Shown here in pieces: positions 37,732-48,428 of a DNA stretch of 64,000 nucleotides. Position 1 is the stretch's first letter. Each line of letters starts with the position of its first letter. Made by a program: the position numbers and the translations under genes. Source of the DNA: Mucilaginibacter sp. KACC 22063 (GTDB lineage Bacteria; Bacteroidota; Bacteroidia; Sphingobacteriales; Sphingobacteriaceae); contig NZ_CP117877.1 in assembly GCF_028736115.1 (NCBI RefSeq), positions 434,001 through 498,000 of the forward strand, read 5' to 3'. The notes beneath the pieces are model-generated. The model saw only the letters and a list, made by a program, of their open reading frames with translations. It was not told the DNA's origin and ran no database searches.

Positions 37732-39285
37732 CTAATTCAACTCTAATGTTACCACCGATTTCGCAGGCAGCGTTACTGCTAACTTATCGCCATCCTTTTT
37801 AGCACCTGAAAAAGGGGCAAGGTGCAGTTTATTTGGCGCTTTAAAAGTGTTGATATCAGTAATATTAGCTGACGTTAGAATCTGGCCACTGAAAGTATTC
37901 CATTCTATATCTTTTAATTCTGTAGTAATAGTAATGGCGTTGTGCAAATCAAGGTTCACGAAAGAGATATGAACTTTACCTTTGGCATCCTGCGATGCAG
38001 AAACATTTACTGCCTTTATCTTTTTACCGTCAAGTTCGTAATCAGGTACGTCCAGCTTGATGGGCAAATATTTGGCATCCTGGTGAACTTTGTACATATC
38101 AAACACATGATAGGTAGGAGTGAGTAACATTTTTTCCTTGTCGGTTAGGATCAACGATTGCAGCACGTTTATTGTCTGAGCAAGGGCCGCCATACGCACA
38201 CGGTCGCTATGGTTATTGAAAATATTAAGTGTCGTTCCGGCAATTAAAGCGTCGCGCAGGCTGTTTTGCTGAAACAAAAAGCCGGGGTTTGTTCCGGGTT
38301 CAACATCTGTCCAAACCCCCCATTCATCGACTACTAATGCCACTTTTTTCTCCGGATCGTATTTATCCATAATGGCAGAGTGCTTAGTTACAATATCTTC
38401 CATTTTTAAACAGCTAACCATAGTACCGAAATACTCTTTTTCGTCAAACATGGTTGCTGATCCTTTATTATACCAGTTCCCCGTTGGGATGGTGTAATAG
38501 TGAAGTGAAAGGCCCGACATCATCCCTATAGGGATGTTCTTCATACACACTTCTGTCCAGCGGTAATCATAAGCATTTGCTCCGGCCGCTATTTTTTGTA
38601 GTGGTGCGTCAGGGTAATCTTTTGCAAAAGCTGCATAGCGTTTGTAAAGATCGGTGTAGTATTCTGGTGTCATAACTCCGCCGCACCCCCAGCTTTCGTT
38701 ACCAACACCCCAAAGGGTTACTTTATAAGGTGCAGGATGTCCATTTTTTATACGCTCTTTAACTACAGTGCTGGAACTGTTCGAGTTAAGGTATTCAATC
38801 CATTTCGACATTTCTTCAACAGTACCGCTGCCCACGTTCCCGGCTATATAGGGTTCGCATTTTAGCAATTCGCAAAGTTCCAGGAACTCGTGCGTGCCAA
38901 AGCTGTTATCTTCGGTTGTTCCACCCCAATTTGTATTTACCATGCGCGGGCGTAAAGCAGATGGACCAATGCCATCGCGCCAGTGATACTCGTCGGCAAA
39001 ACAGCCCCCGGGCCACCGCAGGTTTGGTATCTTTATTTTTTTCAAGGCTTCCACCACATCCAGGCGAATGCGGTCCTGCTTTTTTACCGGCAGTGTTTTA
39101 TCCACCCAAAAACCACCATAAATACCATGGCCCAAATGCTCGGCAAATTGTCCGTAAATGTGTTTGCTGATGACTGTTTTTGAATCAGTGCTGATGCTTA
39201 GCGTCCCTGTTTGACTATAACCGGGTGCCGAAATTAAACACAAGGCTACAGCAGAGCCAAAAGAGAAAAGGAGATTTTTTTTCAT
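37732..39285 (-). CDS. GH51 alpha-L-arabinofuranosidase
   Basis: This 517-residue secreted exo-enzyme removes alpha-L-arabinofuranosyl residues from arabinan, arabinoxylan or arabinogalactan. A signal peptide ends near residue 24 ('PGYSQ'). The (beta/alpha)8 barrel contains 'LRWPGGCFADEYHWRDGIGP', acid/base Glu197 in 'GVGNESWG' and nucleophile Glu321 in 'LVVDEWGVW'. The C-terminal beta domain (about 410-517) is typical of the family. All key residues are present. It follows the DUF5007-like lipoprotein by 226 bases and is the clearest indicator of the PUL's substrate. Confidence 0.95.
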   Translation of the reverse strand: MKKNLLFSFGSAVALCLISAPGYSQTGTLSISTDSKTVISKHIYGQFAEHLGHGIYGGFWVDKTLPVKKQDRIRLDVVEALKKIKIPNLRWPGGCFADEYHWRDGIGPSALRPRMVNTNWGGTTEDNSFGTHEFLELCELLKCEPYIAGNVGSGTVEEMSKWIEYLNSNSSSTVVKERIKNGHPAPYKVTLWGVGNESWGCGGVMTPEYYTDLYKRYAAFAKDYPDAPLQKIAAGANAYDYRWTEVCMKNIPIGMMSGLSLHYYTIPTGNWYNKGSATMFDEKEYFGTMVSCLKMEDIVTKHSAIMDKYDPEKKVALVVDEWGVWTDVEPGTNPGFLFQQNSLRDALIAGTTLNIFNNHSDRVRMAALAQTINVLQSLILTDKEKMLLTPTYHVFDMYKVHQDAKYLPIKLDVPDYELDGKKIKAVNVSASQDAKGKVHISFVNLDLHNAITITTELKDIEWNTFSGQILTSANITDINTFKAPNKLHLAPFSGAKKDGDKLAVTLPAKSVVTLELN

Positions 39286-39511
39286 AAAAATTGGTTTATG
39301 CCGTGAAGAAAAGAAAGAATATTAATAAGTGTTCTCATTGTTTTTTTGTAATGATGCCCATAAGCCGCACTATAAAGCACACAAAATTTTACAAATGTTT
39401 CCCAATATATATTTCAATAACGCAGAAATTCCACAGTATAAGTTGAAAATTGAAACAGTCCAAGTGTGAATTTTATATATAGAACGGAAACTTTATTTGT
39501 CCAATCAAATT

Positions 39512-40489
39512 TTATGGTATACGTGTGATATCAGATAATGTGCAGGATAGAATAAATGTGCCTCTGGTATTAAAATATTGCGTAGAAAATGTAGTGTTTG
39601 CATTTAAACCTGTACTAGTATGGCTACCTACAATACTGTAATAAGAAATCCCCCCGGAAAAGCCTGGATACTTGTCTGGAACAGAAAATAATGGCATCTG
39701 CGGTACACCTCCGGGATAAGGATATACTATTGATGTATCTGTTTTTAACGACGGGTAGTAAGGATTCCAATCGCCCCAGTTAGGGCGTCCGGGTCGACCG
39801 GTTATTTCTCCCTTTGAAGGATTAAAATAAGTTCCATTTTTATCTTTCCAGACGTAAATGATTTGATCAGGACCGTTTGCAATATGTGTAATAGAAACTT
39901 TAAGGTTAGAGGCAGGCTGACCGGTGAAGCTTGTAAATTTTGCGTCAGAATAGTTATATGCCAGATATGAAAGGGTATCTGCTTGATTTGGTATTACGTT
40001 AATGGTACAAGCGTGGTTTAATACCTGGCTTCCCTTAACATTTTGCACGCGCACATCAATAGAATAGGTGCCGATAGGCACATAAGTTGTTGCTCGTGTA
40101 AACTGCAACCTTCCTCCGATACGGTTGATGCTGAATGGGGCTAATAAACTATCTTTTAATTTAAGCTTTAGTGAGGCTAAAGTGGTATCGCTGCTGGTAA
40201 TACCACCTTTAGAAAAAACCTTAACCGTATCGGGCTTTAGCATGTAGTCGCTGGCGTCTTTACCTGAAGCATCTTTGATGGACAGCAGGTCAACATAAAA
40301 CGGCAGTGTGGACCCGTTTGTAACAATATCATTTGAAACAGTAGTGTTTCCCTGAGATACCGTAAGTGGATTTTGATTGTAGAAAATTAAATTACTGATA
40401 TATCCTTCCGGAATTTTTTTACAACTATATATGGCCACAATTGCTAAAATTGTGAATATTCTTATCTGAGTGAACCTTTTTGTGATCAT
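39512..40489 (-). CDS. DUF5007-like surface lipoprotein
   Basis: This 325-residue lipoprotein has a lipidated Cys at 23 ('AIYSCKK'). It appears to be all-beta, with an Ig-like N-terminal half (about 30-170, ending 'ACTINVIPNQADTL') and a C-terminal part with Tyr/Pro-rich loops. The size, the position after SusD and the fasciclin gene, and the sequence style fit DUF5007 proteins, which act as extra surface glycan-binding proteins. That naming is from family memory. It is probably co-transcribed with the three genes before it (gap 32 bases). Confidence 0.65.
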   Translation of the reverse strand: MITKRFTQIRIFTILAIVAIYSCKKIPEGYISNLIFYNQNPLTVSQGNTTVSNDIVTNGSTLPFYVDLLSIKDASGKDASDYMLKPDTVKVFSKGGITSSDTTLASLKLKLKDSLLAPFSINRIGGRLQFTRATTYVPIGTYSIDVRVQNVKGSQVLNHACTINVIPNQADTLSYLAYNYSDAKFTSFTGQPASNLKVSITHIANGPDQIIYVWKDKNGTYFNPSKGEITGRPGRPNWGDWNPYYPSLKTDTSIVYPYPGGVPQMPLFSVPDKYPGFSGGISYYSIVGSHTSTGLNANTTFSTQYFNTRGTFILSCTLSDITRIP

Positions 40490-40521
40490 AACAAAGCAAC
40501 TTGTTAGGTTTGACGATTAAA

Positions 40522-41175
40522 TTATCTTTTAGTTGGTATTACTGAATTTGCAAGTACATGCAGAATGGTGCCGGTTGATGTATGGATGCCTTCTGTTTGA
40601 CAAGGCAAAGTAATATCTGCCTGATCTCCCTGTACCGGACCTGCCATGCCATCAATCATCCCGTTAACCTTAACGTAAGCTAAGATGAAATAGGTAAACG
40701 CAGGATTTGTATTGCTGAGATTGACATAATAAGTAGCCTGAACTTTTTTAATAGCGCACGGTGCAGCGTTTCCCAAATAGTTGCTGTAGCTAGTAGGAAT
40801 TAATGTCGCCGAATCAATGGTAATGGGCTTTTCGAACATATATTGAAGAAACAATTTGGAAGAAACAGAATCGGTTAGCTGATTTAAGCTGGTTGTTCCC
40901 AACGATGTCATCAATGCATGTACCGAAAAATCTGTAAAAGCAAAGAAGGTTTTTGCGTTATTGATAGAATCTTTCAACTTGAACTTATCAACCAGTAGCA
41001 AAACAGTATCAAATTGATGATATTGGTTGCTTTTTAAATAATCGTATGTTGATAGATTTGAATAAGCGTTTGCCAAGCCACCATCAGTACGATAGGCGTC
41101 TTTTTTACAGGAACTAACAGCTGTCAGCACAAGTAGTAAAGCGGCAATAATATAATAGGGTTTGTTTTTTTTCAT
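40522..41175 (-). CDS. Fasciclin-domain lipoprotein
   Basis: This 217-residue lipoprotein has a signal peptide and lipobox Cys23 ('TAVSSCKKD'). One FAS1-type domain fills the rest: 'TFFAFTDFSVHALMTS', 'LTDSVSSKLFLQYMFEKPIT', then a typical C-terminal 'ILHVLANSVIP'. Such small FAS1 lipoproteins are common beside SusCD and are thought to aid surface binding or assembly. It starts 7 bases after the SusD stop, so the two are coupled. Confidence 0.82.
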   Translation of the reverse strand: MKKNKPYYIIAALLLVLTAVSSCKKDAYRTDGGLANAYSNLSTYDYLKSNQYHQFDTVLLLVDKFKLKDSINNAKTFFAFTDFSVHALMTSLGTTSLNQLTDSVSSKLFLQYMFEKPITIDSATLIPTSYSNYLGNAAPCAIKKVQATYYVNLSNTNPAFTYFILAYVKVNGMIDGMAGPVQGDQADITLPCQTEGIHTSTGTILHVLANSVIPTKR

Positions 41176-41182
41176 GATTTTT

Positions 41183-42688
41183 TTATTGACTTACTTTTCC
41201 TTGCCAAAACTTGGTTTGGGTTAACTTAGAATTATTTAAGAACAACGACGGGTCAACTGGCCAGTAATATTTGCCAGCCTTAAATTCGCTTGTAGTAATA
41301 TTATCAAACTGTTGCACATTGTTCAGCCGTTCCAACCTTACCAGATCGTAAAAACGATGACCTTCGAGAAAAAGTTCTCTGCCTCTCTCGTCAATAACGG
41401 TTTGCAAAGTATTGGCAGCGGTTAAGCCTGTAATTGGAGCCGCGTTACGATTGGCCCGGATATTATTGATGATAGACTGGGCTGTTGTATAATCCGGCGT
41501 TGACTTTGCGCATAATGCCTCTGCTTTTAACAGTTCAATATCAGCTAGACGAAAAATGATGATGTTATTTAGTGACACCAGATAGGAAGGATTATTATTT
41601 AACATCTGAATGTTCGTATACTTGATACACTCATAATAGCTTACAGGTCCGTTAGTGTACATGGAAAATCCTTTTGTAAATCTAACATCGGTCGTATCTG
41701 TGTAAAGCTGGGCAACCAGCCCGTTATTTACCTGCCAGTTAGGCGTTGTTATAGACGGGATATATGGCGAGGTTAAGGTTGCACCCGCAAGGGTATAGCC
41801 ATTATTGGCCTGGCTGGATTCTGAAATGGAGTTTCTTGCTATCTCAAAAATCCCTTCGGATGACTGGCCCTTGTAGATGTCGAGATAATTTGAAGCGCCT
41901 ACCAGGCTGTAAGAACCAGAATTGATTACCTGGTCGCAAGCGGCATTACAATCATCATAATCGCCCATCCAGGCATATATGTGAGCCAGCAAAGCGTAAG
42001 CTGCACCCCTATCTGCCCTAACTACTCGGTCTGCAGATGCGCCGTTTTTCCAATCAAGATCTTTTATCGCAATTCTTAAGTCGGAAATAGCCTGTTTCAG
42101 AACAGTGGTTTGATCTGTACGGGCATATTCCAGCGAAACCGATTTATCATCGTTGTTTAGTACCAACGGTACATCGCCATAAATCCTGCATAACTCAAAA
42201 TAGCTATAGGCACGAGTAAAATAAGCCTCGCCCAAGTATCTGTTCTTTTGTACTGTTTTAGAGGCTACGTCATTACCATTAAAGTTATCTGCAGGCATTA
42301 CAGCAATGCGTGCAAGGCAACGGTTACTTTGTGCTATTGCCGTGTAATAAGGCGTATAGGTTCTAAGAATGAGTAGTGGTGTTGTAACATTAGCGGCGGG
42401 TACGGCAGTGCCCCACTGCATGTTTAGCACATTTAAGAATGAGCCATCTGTTGTATTAGAAAATTCACCAGAAGGTAGATCGCCGTAGGCGTAGTAGGAT
42501 ATGGCGTTGCTATGGGCCGCCCTTATCAAGGCATATATACCGGCAACGGCTGCATTAGCATCCCCGTCACTTTGCCAGGTTGCTTCATCCGTTGGCGTAC
42601 TGATAGGTTGTGGATCTAGAAATTTTTTACAAGAAGTAAAATAAAATATCATCAAAACTATGATAAACACATTGCACTTCGTTCTCAT
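41183..42688 (-). CDS. SusD/RagB-family surface lipoprotein (arabinan PUL)
   Basis: This 501-residue glycan-binding lipoprotein has a lipobox 'YFTSC' (Cys20). Family signatures include the N-terminal 'FLDPQPISTPTDEATWQSDG', the TPR-like 'GEAYFTRAYSYFELCRIYGD' and the C-terminal 'DERGRELFLEGHRFYDLVRL'. It is intact. It lies 34 bases after the SusC stop and forms the uptake complex with it. Presumed ligands are arabino-oligosaccharides, inferred from GH51, GH127 and GH43 in the same locus. Confidence 0.95.
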   Translation of the reverse strand: MRTKCNVFIIVLMIFYFTSCKKFLDPQPISTPTDEATWQSDGDANAAVAGIYALIRAAHSNAISYYAYGDLPSGEFSNTTDGSFLNVLNMQWGTAVPAANVTTPLLILRTYTPYYTAIAQSNRCLARIAVMPADNFNGNDVASKTVQKNRYLGEAYFTRAYSYFELCRIYGDVPLVLNNDDKSVSLEYARTDQTTVLKQAISDLRIAIKDLDWKNGASADRVVRADRGAAYALLAHIYAWMGDYDDCNAACDQVINSGSYSLVGASNYLDIYKGQSSEGIFEIARNSISESSQANNGYTLAGATLTSPYIPSITTPNWQVNNGLVAQLYTDTTDVRFTKGFSMYTNGPVSYYECIKYTNIQMLNNNPSYLVSLNNIIIFRLADIELLKAEALCAKSTPDYTTAQSIINNIRANRNAAPITGLTAANTLQTVIDERGRELFLEGHRFYDLVRLERLNNVQQFDNITTSEFKAGKYYWPVDPSLFLNNSKLTQTKFWQGKVSQ

Positions 42689-42722
42689 ATAGTTAATTTT
42701 TAAGATAAAACTTGAGTGATTT

Positions 42723-45700
42723 TTAAAGCGTTAAGCTTGCTCCCAGCGTAAATTTGGCCACTGTTGGATACACCGTATTTGATGAACCGGTAGTAGGATC
42801 AACCAGTTCAGGATCAGGAATGTCCTTAGCAGCCTTCCACATCCAAAGGTTTTGGCCCATTACATACACATTGAGTCTTTTTATTCCGGTGTTGTTCAAC
42901 CACGTTTTAGGCAGTTCGTAACCTAAGGTGACGTTTCTTAACTTCACAAAGTTTCCGCTTCTTAAAAAGTAATCAGTTCCAACGTTCCAAGGGTCCATTC
43001 CTGTTCCTGTAGGATAAATCAAGCGGGCATATTTGGCATTCTGACCCGGTGTTTGCCAGAACTGACTTAGTATATTGGGATAAGCGGCAGGACCGGCAAC
43101 GCCATTCCAACCGGTGTAATTATTGAAAGTAGTACTGCCATTAAGCTCATCAGATAAGGCTCCGTTTATAATTGTTCTACCAAAAACGTAAGAACAGAAA
43201 AAACCTAATGAAAAACCTTTAAAGCTGAAATTACTTCCAAATCCACCGGTATATTTCGGGTTAGGATCTCCGGCGTTAACTTTATCGTCATTTGTAATAT
43301 TGTAATCGCCGTTAACGTCTACATATCGTGGGTCGCCTCCATGCAAGGTAGCACCGTTGAAGGTTTCTTTCTGGCCCGTAACCGGATCTGTCGGCACCGA
43401 AGCGTCGGTGGGATAAACACCATTTGTTTTGTAAACTCTATAAGAAAAAATTGGTCGCCCTACTGTTAACGTTTTATAGAACCATGCCGGCCCGAACAAG
43501 AAATCTCTGTTGTTATTAGGTAATTGTGTTACTACATTGCTGTTAAAAGAAACGTTTAAATTGAGCATCCATTTGAAATTAGATTTAGGCCCCAATACAT
43601 TGATGTTCGTAGCAGCTTCCCAACCAGCATTTCGAAGGCTAACATAATTGCCTGAATAATACTGGTAACCACTGGTAGCCTGGGCTGGTACATTATAGAA
43701 AAAAATATTATTGTTGTGCTTGTTATAGTAATCAAAAGTTAGATTAACACGGCTTCTAAAAAGCTCAATGTCAGCACCAATGTCTAACTGTGGGTCACGT
43801 TCCCATCTTACATCCGAACTTGACTTTACACCACCGTTCTGAACAAAGTTATTGTAAAAATATGGCGTTATCACAGAGGTGCCGTTGTACGTAGAAGGTA
43901 TACCACCCAAGCCTGTAGAGGAATAAATACTTCCAGTTGTTGATGCAAAATAGCTAGCATCATTCTGCAACGCCTGGTCTTTTACATACCAACCGCCCGG
44001 GTCTAAACCGGTAATGCCATAACTTACTCTGATTTTAGCGAAATTAGCTACGCTTTTAATCGGTTCAAAAAAGCTTTCATCAGATATGATCCATCCGGCT
44101 GAAACGGATGGGAATGTACCCCAGCGGTACTGTGAACTGTAAATTGAGCTGGCATCGCGTCGTACGCTCGCCATAAACAAATACTTGCCATCGTAATCGT
44201 AATTGAACCTTCCGTAATAAGAGGCAGTATTTTTTTGCTGATAGCTGCTGTAAGCATTTAAATTAGTACCCGATGGCACAGTAGCCGCGGTATAAATACC
44301 AGATACATTAATGCCGGCCGCAGATATATAGCTATAATACTGCTGATTGCTATATAAAGATCCACCTAAAACAAAATTTAAGTGATTCTTTTTGATCAGC
44401 TGATCATACTGCACAAAATTTTCCCAAGACCATGACGGGTTGTTATTATGAATGTCATAAGCAGTATTCAGCGTACCGTTTAAAACCTGAGGAGAGAAAT
44501 AATTATAATCGTTATTATAAGTAGACATGGCATAAGTACTATGTAATGTGAGTCTCTTTGAAAGTGTATCTGTGGCTGCTATCGAGCCTACAAAGGTGAG
44601 TGCTTTGTCATCATCATAGTACTGCTTTTTACCGCTATAGGCATTGACCTGGGCATCGTTCAGCTGAACATTAGAAGTAGGGAAACCCCAGGAGGCAAAC
44701 AGGTTATCGCCCAGGCCGCCTGCTCCGTGGCTTTGCTTTTGCTGCGCCATCAAAATATCTACAGATAGGTTCAACTTGTTAACCGGGTGGACAGACAAGG
44801 TTAAATGTGGTGTAATTTTTTCAAGTTCGTAACCATTGATAACACCCTGCTCATTGTAATGATTTAAAGATAACCGGTATTGTGTGGTTCCGGTTATACC
44901 AGCCACACTCAGATCCTGGCTATTCGTAATAGATGATGACCTGATTAAAAGCCCCTGCCAGTCTACATTGTTATTAAAAGCCCTGTTTAAAGAGTCTGTT
45001 AACGACAGCGGAATAGAGCCTTGTTGTTTGTATAAATAGGGAAGGCCCTGTTGTATAATTTGTAGTTTAAGGTTTCGCTCAGCTTGTCCGGTAACCACAT
45101 CTAAAAAATTAGGGTGCGAAGAGTAACCCACAAATGCATTAAAGTTTACTTGCGGTTTGCCGCGACTGGCACTTTTAGTTTTTACTATAATTACGCCATT
45201 ACCGCCTCTCGCGCCGTAGATGGCTGCGGCTGAAGCATCTTTAAGTACGTCAATAGATTCTATATCCTGAGGGTTGATAAAGCTCAAAGGGTCATTATTT
45301 CCATATGATGTTCCAATGGCGTTAACATCATATATAATACCGTCTATTACATATAATGGCCCACTGTTGCCTCCGTTCGCGTTTGCATAATCTACGTTTG
45401 AGCTACCGCGTATAACGATGCTTGGTTTTTGACCCAACTCCCCACTCGATGATAGTACGCTAACACCGGGTAATCTGCCTTGAAGCAGCTGGTCAAAGCT
45501 TGATTCTGGCTGATTGGCAATGTCCGCTCCTTTAATTGATGATATGGCCGCCGTTACATTACGCCGCTTTTGCGTCGTATAACCAATTACAACCTCTTGT
45601 AATGCATGTGCCTGAGCAGGTAATATAATGGCAACTTCATTTGAGGGAGGGACAGTTCGCTCTACTATTGTATATCCAATAAGTGATATAGTGATTTTTC

Positions 45701-45917
45701 CAGATGTGCCTTTTAATCTGAGCACAAATTGTCCATCGGCATTTGCTGTTGTGCCATTTGAATTGACGCCAACTTCTATTATTGTTGCACCGGACAATGT
45801 TTGTCCGTCAGAATCTTTGACAGTTCCCTTAATTGTCCTTACCGTAGTCTGTGCATAAACACAGGTAAAAAAATCAGCAAGACTGCAAAAAAACATTAAC
45901 AGTAAAATTTTTCTCAT
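42723..45917 (-). CDS. SusC/RagA-type TonB-dependent receptor (arabinan PUL)
   Basis: This 1064-residue outer-membrane importer has a signal peptide ending near residue 22 ('CVYAQ'). A carboxypeptidase-regulatory-like domain (about 28-100) and a plug carrying the SusC signature 'LKDASAAAIYGARGGNGVII' precede a 22-stranded barrel that ends 'FTLGASLTL'. It has no STN domain, so unlike the 1.6-kb SusC it is not sigma/FecR-linked. Control by the AraC-type regulator at 48429 is more likely. It is the first gene of the PUL operon SusC-SusD-fasciclin-DUF5007. Confidence 0.96.
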   Translation of the reverse strand: MRKILLLMFFCSLADFFTCVYAQTTVRTIKGTVKDSDGQTLSGATIIEVGVNSNGTTANADGQFVLRLKGTSGKITISLIGYTIVERTVPPSNEVAIILPAQAHALQEVVIGYTTQKRRNVTAAISSIKGADIANQPESSFDQLLQGRLPGVSVLSSSGELGQKPSIVIRGSSNVDYANANGGNSGPLYVIDGIIYDVNAIGTSYGNNDPLSFINPQDIESIDVLKDASAAAIYGARGGNGVIIVKTKSASRGKPQVNFNAFVGYSSHPNFLDVVTGQAERNLKLQIIQQGLPYLYKQQGSIPLSLTDSLNRAFNNNVDWQGLLIRSSSITNSQDLSVAGITGTTQYRLSLNHYNEQGVINGYELEKITPHLTLSVHPVNKLNLSVDILMAQQKQSHGAGGLGDNLFASWGFPTSNVQLNDAQVNAYSGKKQYYDDDKALTFVGSIAATDTLSKRLTLHSTYAMSTYNNDYNYFSPQVLNGTLNTAYDIHNNNPSWSWENFVQYDQLIKKNHLNFVLGGSLYSNQQYYSYISAAGINVSGIYTAATVPSGTNLNAYSSYQQKNTASYYGRFNYDYDGKYLFMASVRRDASSIYSSQYRWGTFPSVSAGWIISDESFFEPIKSVANFAKIRVSYGITGLDPGGWYVKDQALQNDASYFASTTGSIYSSTGLGGIPSTYNGTSVITPYFYNNFVQNGGVKSSSDVRWERDPQLDIGADIELFRSRVNLTFDYYNKHNNNIFFYNVPAQATSGYQYYSGNYVSLRNAGWEAATNINVLGPKSNFKWMLNLNVSFNSNVVTQLPNNNRDFLFGPAWFYKTLTVGRPIFSYRVYKTNGVYPTDASVPTDPVTGQKETFNGATLHGGDPRYVDVNGDYNITNDDKVNAGDPNPKYTGGFGSNFSFKGFSLGFFCSYVFGRTIINGALSDELNGSTTFNNYTGWNGVAGPAAYPNILSQFWQTPGQNAKYARLIYPTGTGMDPWNVGTDYFLRSGNFVKLRNVTLGYELPKTWLNNTGIKRLNVYVMGQNLWMWKAAKDIPDPELVDPTTGSSNTVYPTVAKFTLGASLTL

Positions 45918-46308
45918 ATGATTTTATTAAGATTTTAATTATATACAGGTCTATACAGATAAAATGTATAAAAAAAGTATATTAAAGAAACGCATATATG
46001 CCGGCCTTTTCAGATATGCATTACTTTCAACGAGTTGCTGCAGGATTTTCCTATGCTAGTGCAACTGTTTTATAAAATTAACTAAGTAAAAAGGTCATCT
46101 GAGTACTTGAATTAACCAGTTGTTGCTCTATTTTATCTTTGGCAATCTGATATATTAATTAATCCTTATAACGCAATGCGGTATTATGATTAAACCAAGA
46201 TCAAAAAGAATTACGAATAAGATCAGCGTTGATTACTAAATGCGAAAAGTGATAGACTTAAAAAAAACCTAAATGTAACCTGACCGGCTCAGTCGCGATT
46301 GGTGCGGG
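45918..46308. other. Spacer upstream of the PUL operon
   Basis: There is no gene here. It should hold the promoter and any AraC-type operator for the SusC operon (minus strand). I see no unambiguous TAnnTTTG box or paired direct repeats. The far side abuts the GH43 pseudogene. Confidence 0.45.
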
Positions 46309-47985
46309 TTATAAATTTGAAAATTTAACACATGAATCATTTGGCCCGTACGTGCTGTGATAAAGGCCAATTTGTAAATTACGGTTGTTCATGTCAGGCC
46401 TTGTCAGCGGGCTTCCGGGTAGGTCAGCCAAATTGATACCGTCATTGCTGGTGCGAACGTAAAATATATTACCCGATTTCTGTATCTGTAGAAAGCGGTT
46501 ATATTGCCATTCAACTAGAGTATCGTTTTGCGAGCGGTTGGCATTTAATAAATTGGTAATCATGTTTCCGCACTTCCAGGCAGGAAATATACTGTTTTGA
46601 ATAAGATTTTCGACCCCATCTTCACCTGCTTGCTTCGATATACGTAACATAAAACCCATATTGCTGTTCCCAACTATTTTACGCTCTTTAAATCTCCTAT
46701 ATCTGTCACTTCCACCTCTGCAACGAAATCGCCAAATATATTGCGATATAAAAATGGATCGTAGGGCTGGTTGACATCGAGTTAGCCCCCTTTGATTCAA
46801 GCAACAGAATATTGTCGCCGCTGTTTATACGGAACGGCTGCTGCGCATGATCTGCATTTATGCCGCTCCTGATGGTATCATGTACCCCCTCTTCTACAAA
46901 ATCTCTTTTACGCAAAAAATCATCTTCGATAAGCTCGAAAGAATATAAGGAAGTGCTTAATCTTGACGGTTGTGCTTTTGAACTTACGTTACCATAATTA
47001 TCTTTATTTTAAAAGAGTAATCGTATTATAATATGCAGCATCCTGCCAGCCACTGCTTTTCCTACTGTCTTCCTCGTTAATAAAATTATATTGCACGTTT
47101 ACCTGTGCAGAACCATGGTCTGCCGCGCTCATTTCAATAATACTAGCGGTAATCGCAATCGGATAATATTTAAACACAGGCTTTCTTCTACAGGCACAGG
47201 TAGCCTTTCTCTCCAATCCTTATCTAAAGCGCTTACATATGCAGTAGATAAACATTGTGCAAAAACTGTAAACTTGTCAACGGCACCTTTAAAGTTGCGA
47301 CCTAAATCAGGTCGTTTAAAAAGGCGGAGTTTATTTAAAGAAAGTGAAACTAGTAAACCATCAACAGTGTACCTGTAGTTGTTAACCTGAGAAACCTCGC
47401 TTTTGCATTCCCATGACCTAACGTAGGAGAGTCATGCTGAAAATTATTACGGCGGTCGGAATAGGTTTTCCACGTTAAACCATCAATATATGATTCTATT
47501 AGATATTGATAATACGAGGTGGGGGATTCAAATTGAGTTAATACCTGTTTTACCGATTTTATCGAGCCAAGATCAATGCTGATCCAGGCAGCATTGCTGC
47601 CATCATCTGCAGGTTTACAAAGGGTGCCGTTATTGTTATTATTTGCGAAAGATGGTTTATAAAAATCATTATAACAGGAAGATGCAGTTGTTTTTTAAGA
47701 TAAGTCTCATCTGGTACATTAACAGATAGTTTGCACAATACTCCAACACCAATATGGTTGGAATTAATTTTTGAATGTTTCCATCTGCGTCAAAAGTCAT
47801 CTTATCTGCATAGACCTGCCGATGCTAACCCCCGTTGGAATGAGAGTTATTGTGCCCACGATCAACTTTTTCATAATTAAAATACCGTGGGTTTCCATCC
47901 CTCAATTGCCAGTTGTTTTTAAAGTTGCTATCAGCACTTAAAAACATATCACTAATTACTAGATTACCTCCGGTTATATTTTTGC
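46309..47985 (-). pseudogene. Internally deleted GH43-F5/8C pseudogene, paralogue of the 16790-20386 gene
   Basis: In coding order it starts inside the end of a GH43 domain: 'NNSHSNGG', a stop, then 'ADKMTFDADGNIQKLIPT'. An F5/8C module follows (about 47400-47700, 'SIDLGSIKSVKQVLTQFE'), and then it jumps to the region after the LamG modules ('NFKGAVDKFTVFAQCLS'). It ends with the C-terminal sandwich 'FLQIQKSGNIFYVRTSNDG' and 'LQIGLYHSTYGPNDS'. Each piece aligns by eye with the intact GH43 gene in the same order. The catalytic domain and LamG region are missing and several stops and shifts are present. It is non-functional. Confidence 0.8.
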
Positions 47986-48009
47986 TGTTAACCGAGCCAA
48001 CTCATTACT

Positions 48010-48316
48010 TATTTGGCTGTTTCAAATATTATCTGTTTGACGCCTTTTTCGGGTTCGACCCAAAATAAGATGTGTTATTATGATCGGTTTTTTTCTGGTA
48101 CCAAAATTGATCTCCTTTTGTAGTCCAATGTGGATTAAGGCTTAGAGTTACCGGAATCTTTCTTGTAATGGAATCAAGGGCATCTGCATCTGTATAGTTT
48201 TTCAATATATCCTTATCAGTAGGCCAATATAGTTTTAGTTAATTCTGTTGCGAATAACTAATATGAGTTACCAATATAAATAGAAGTATTGACGGCACTT
48301 ACCGATAATTTGCCAT
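48010..48316 (-). pseudogene. S9-peptidase-like N-terminal remnant
   Basis: From an ATG at 48316 the minus strand reads a signal peptide with one stop in it ('PSILLFILVTHISYSQQN'). After another stop it continues with 'DADALDSITRKIPVTLSLNP', 'HWTTKGDQFWYQKKTDHNNT' and 'SNPKKASNR' (or 'WVEPEKGVKQIIFETAK' one frame over). This resembles the beginning of Bacteroidota S9 (DPP IV/prolyl oligopeptidase-type) propellers, where 'FWY' precedes the first blades. The rest is missing and the sequence passes into the GH43 pseudogene near 47990. The family call is tentative, but the leader plus frame shows a former gene. Confidence 0.45.
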
Positions 48317-48428
48317 AGTTTAAAAAGGATAAAATTAGCGATGTTCACTAAGAATTTTATTTACAAATTAACCTGTTATAGCAGACATTTAACAAACCGG
48401 CTATATTTAAGTAAATTTATACACTCGA

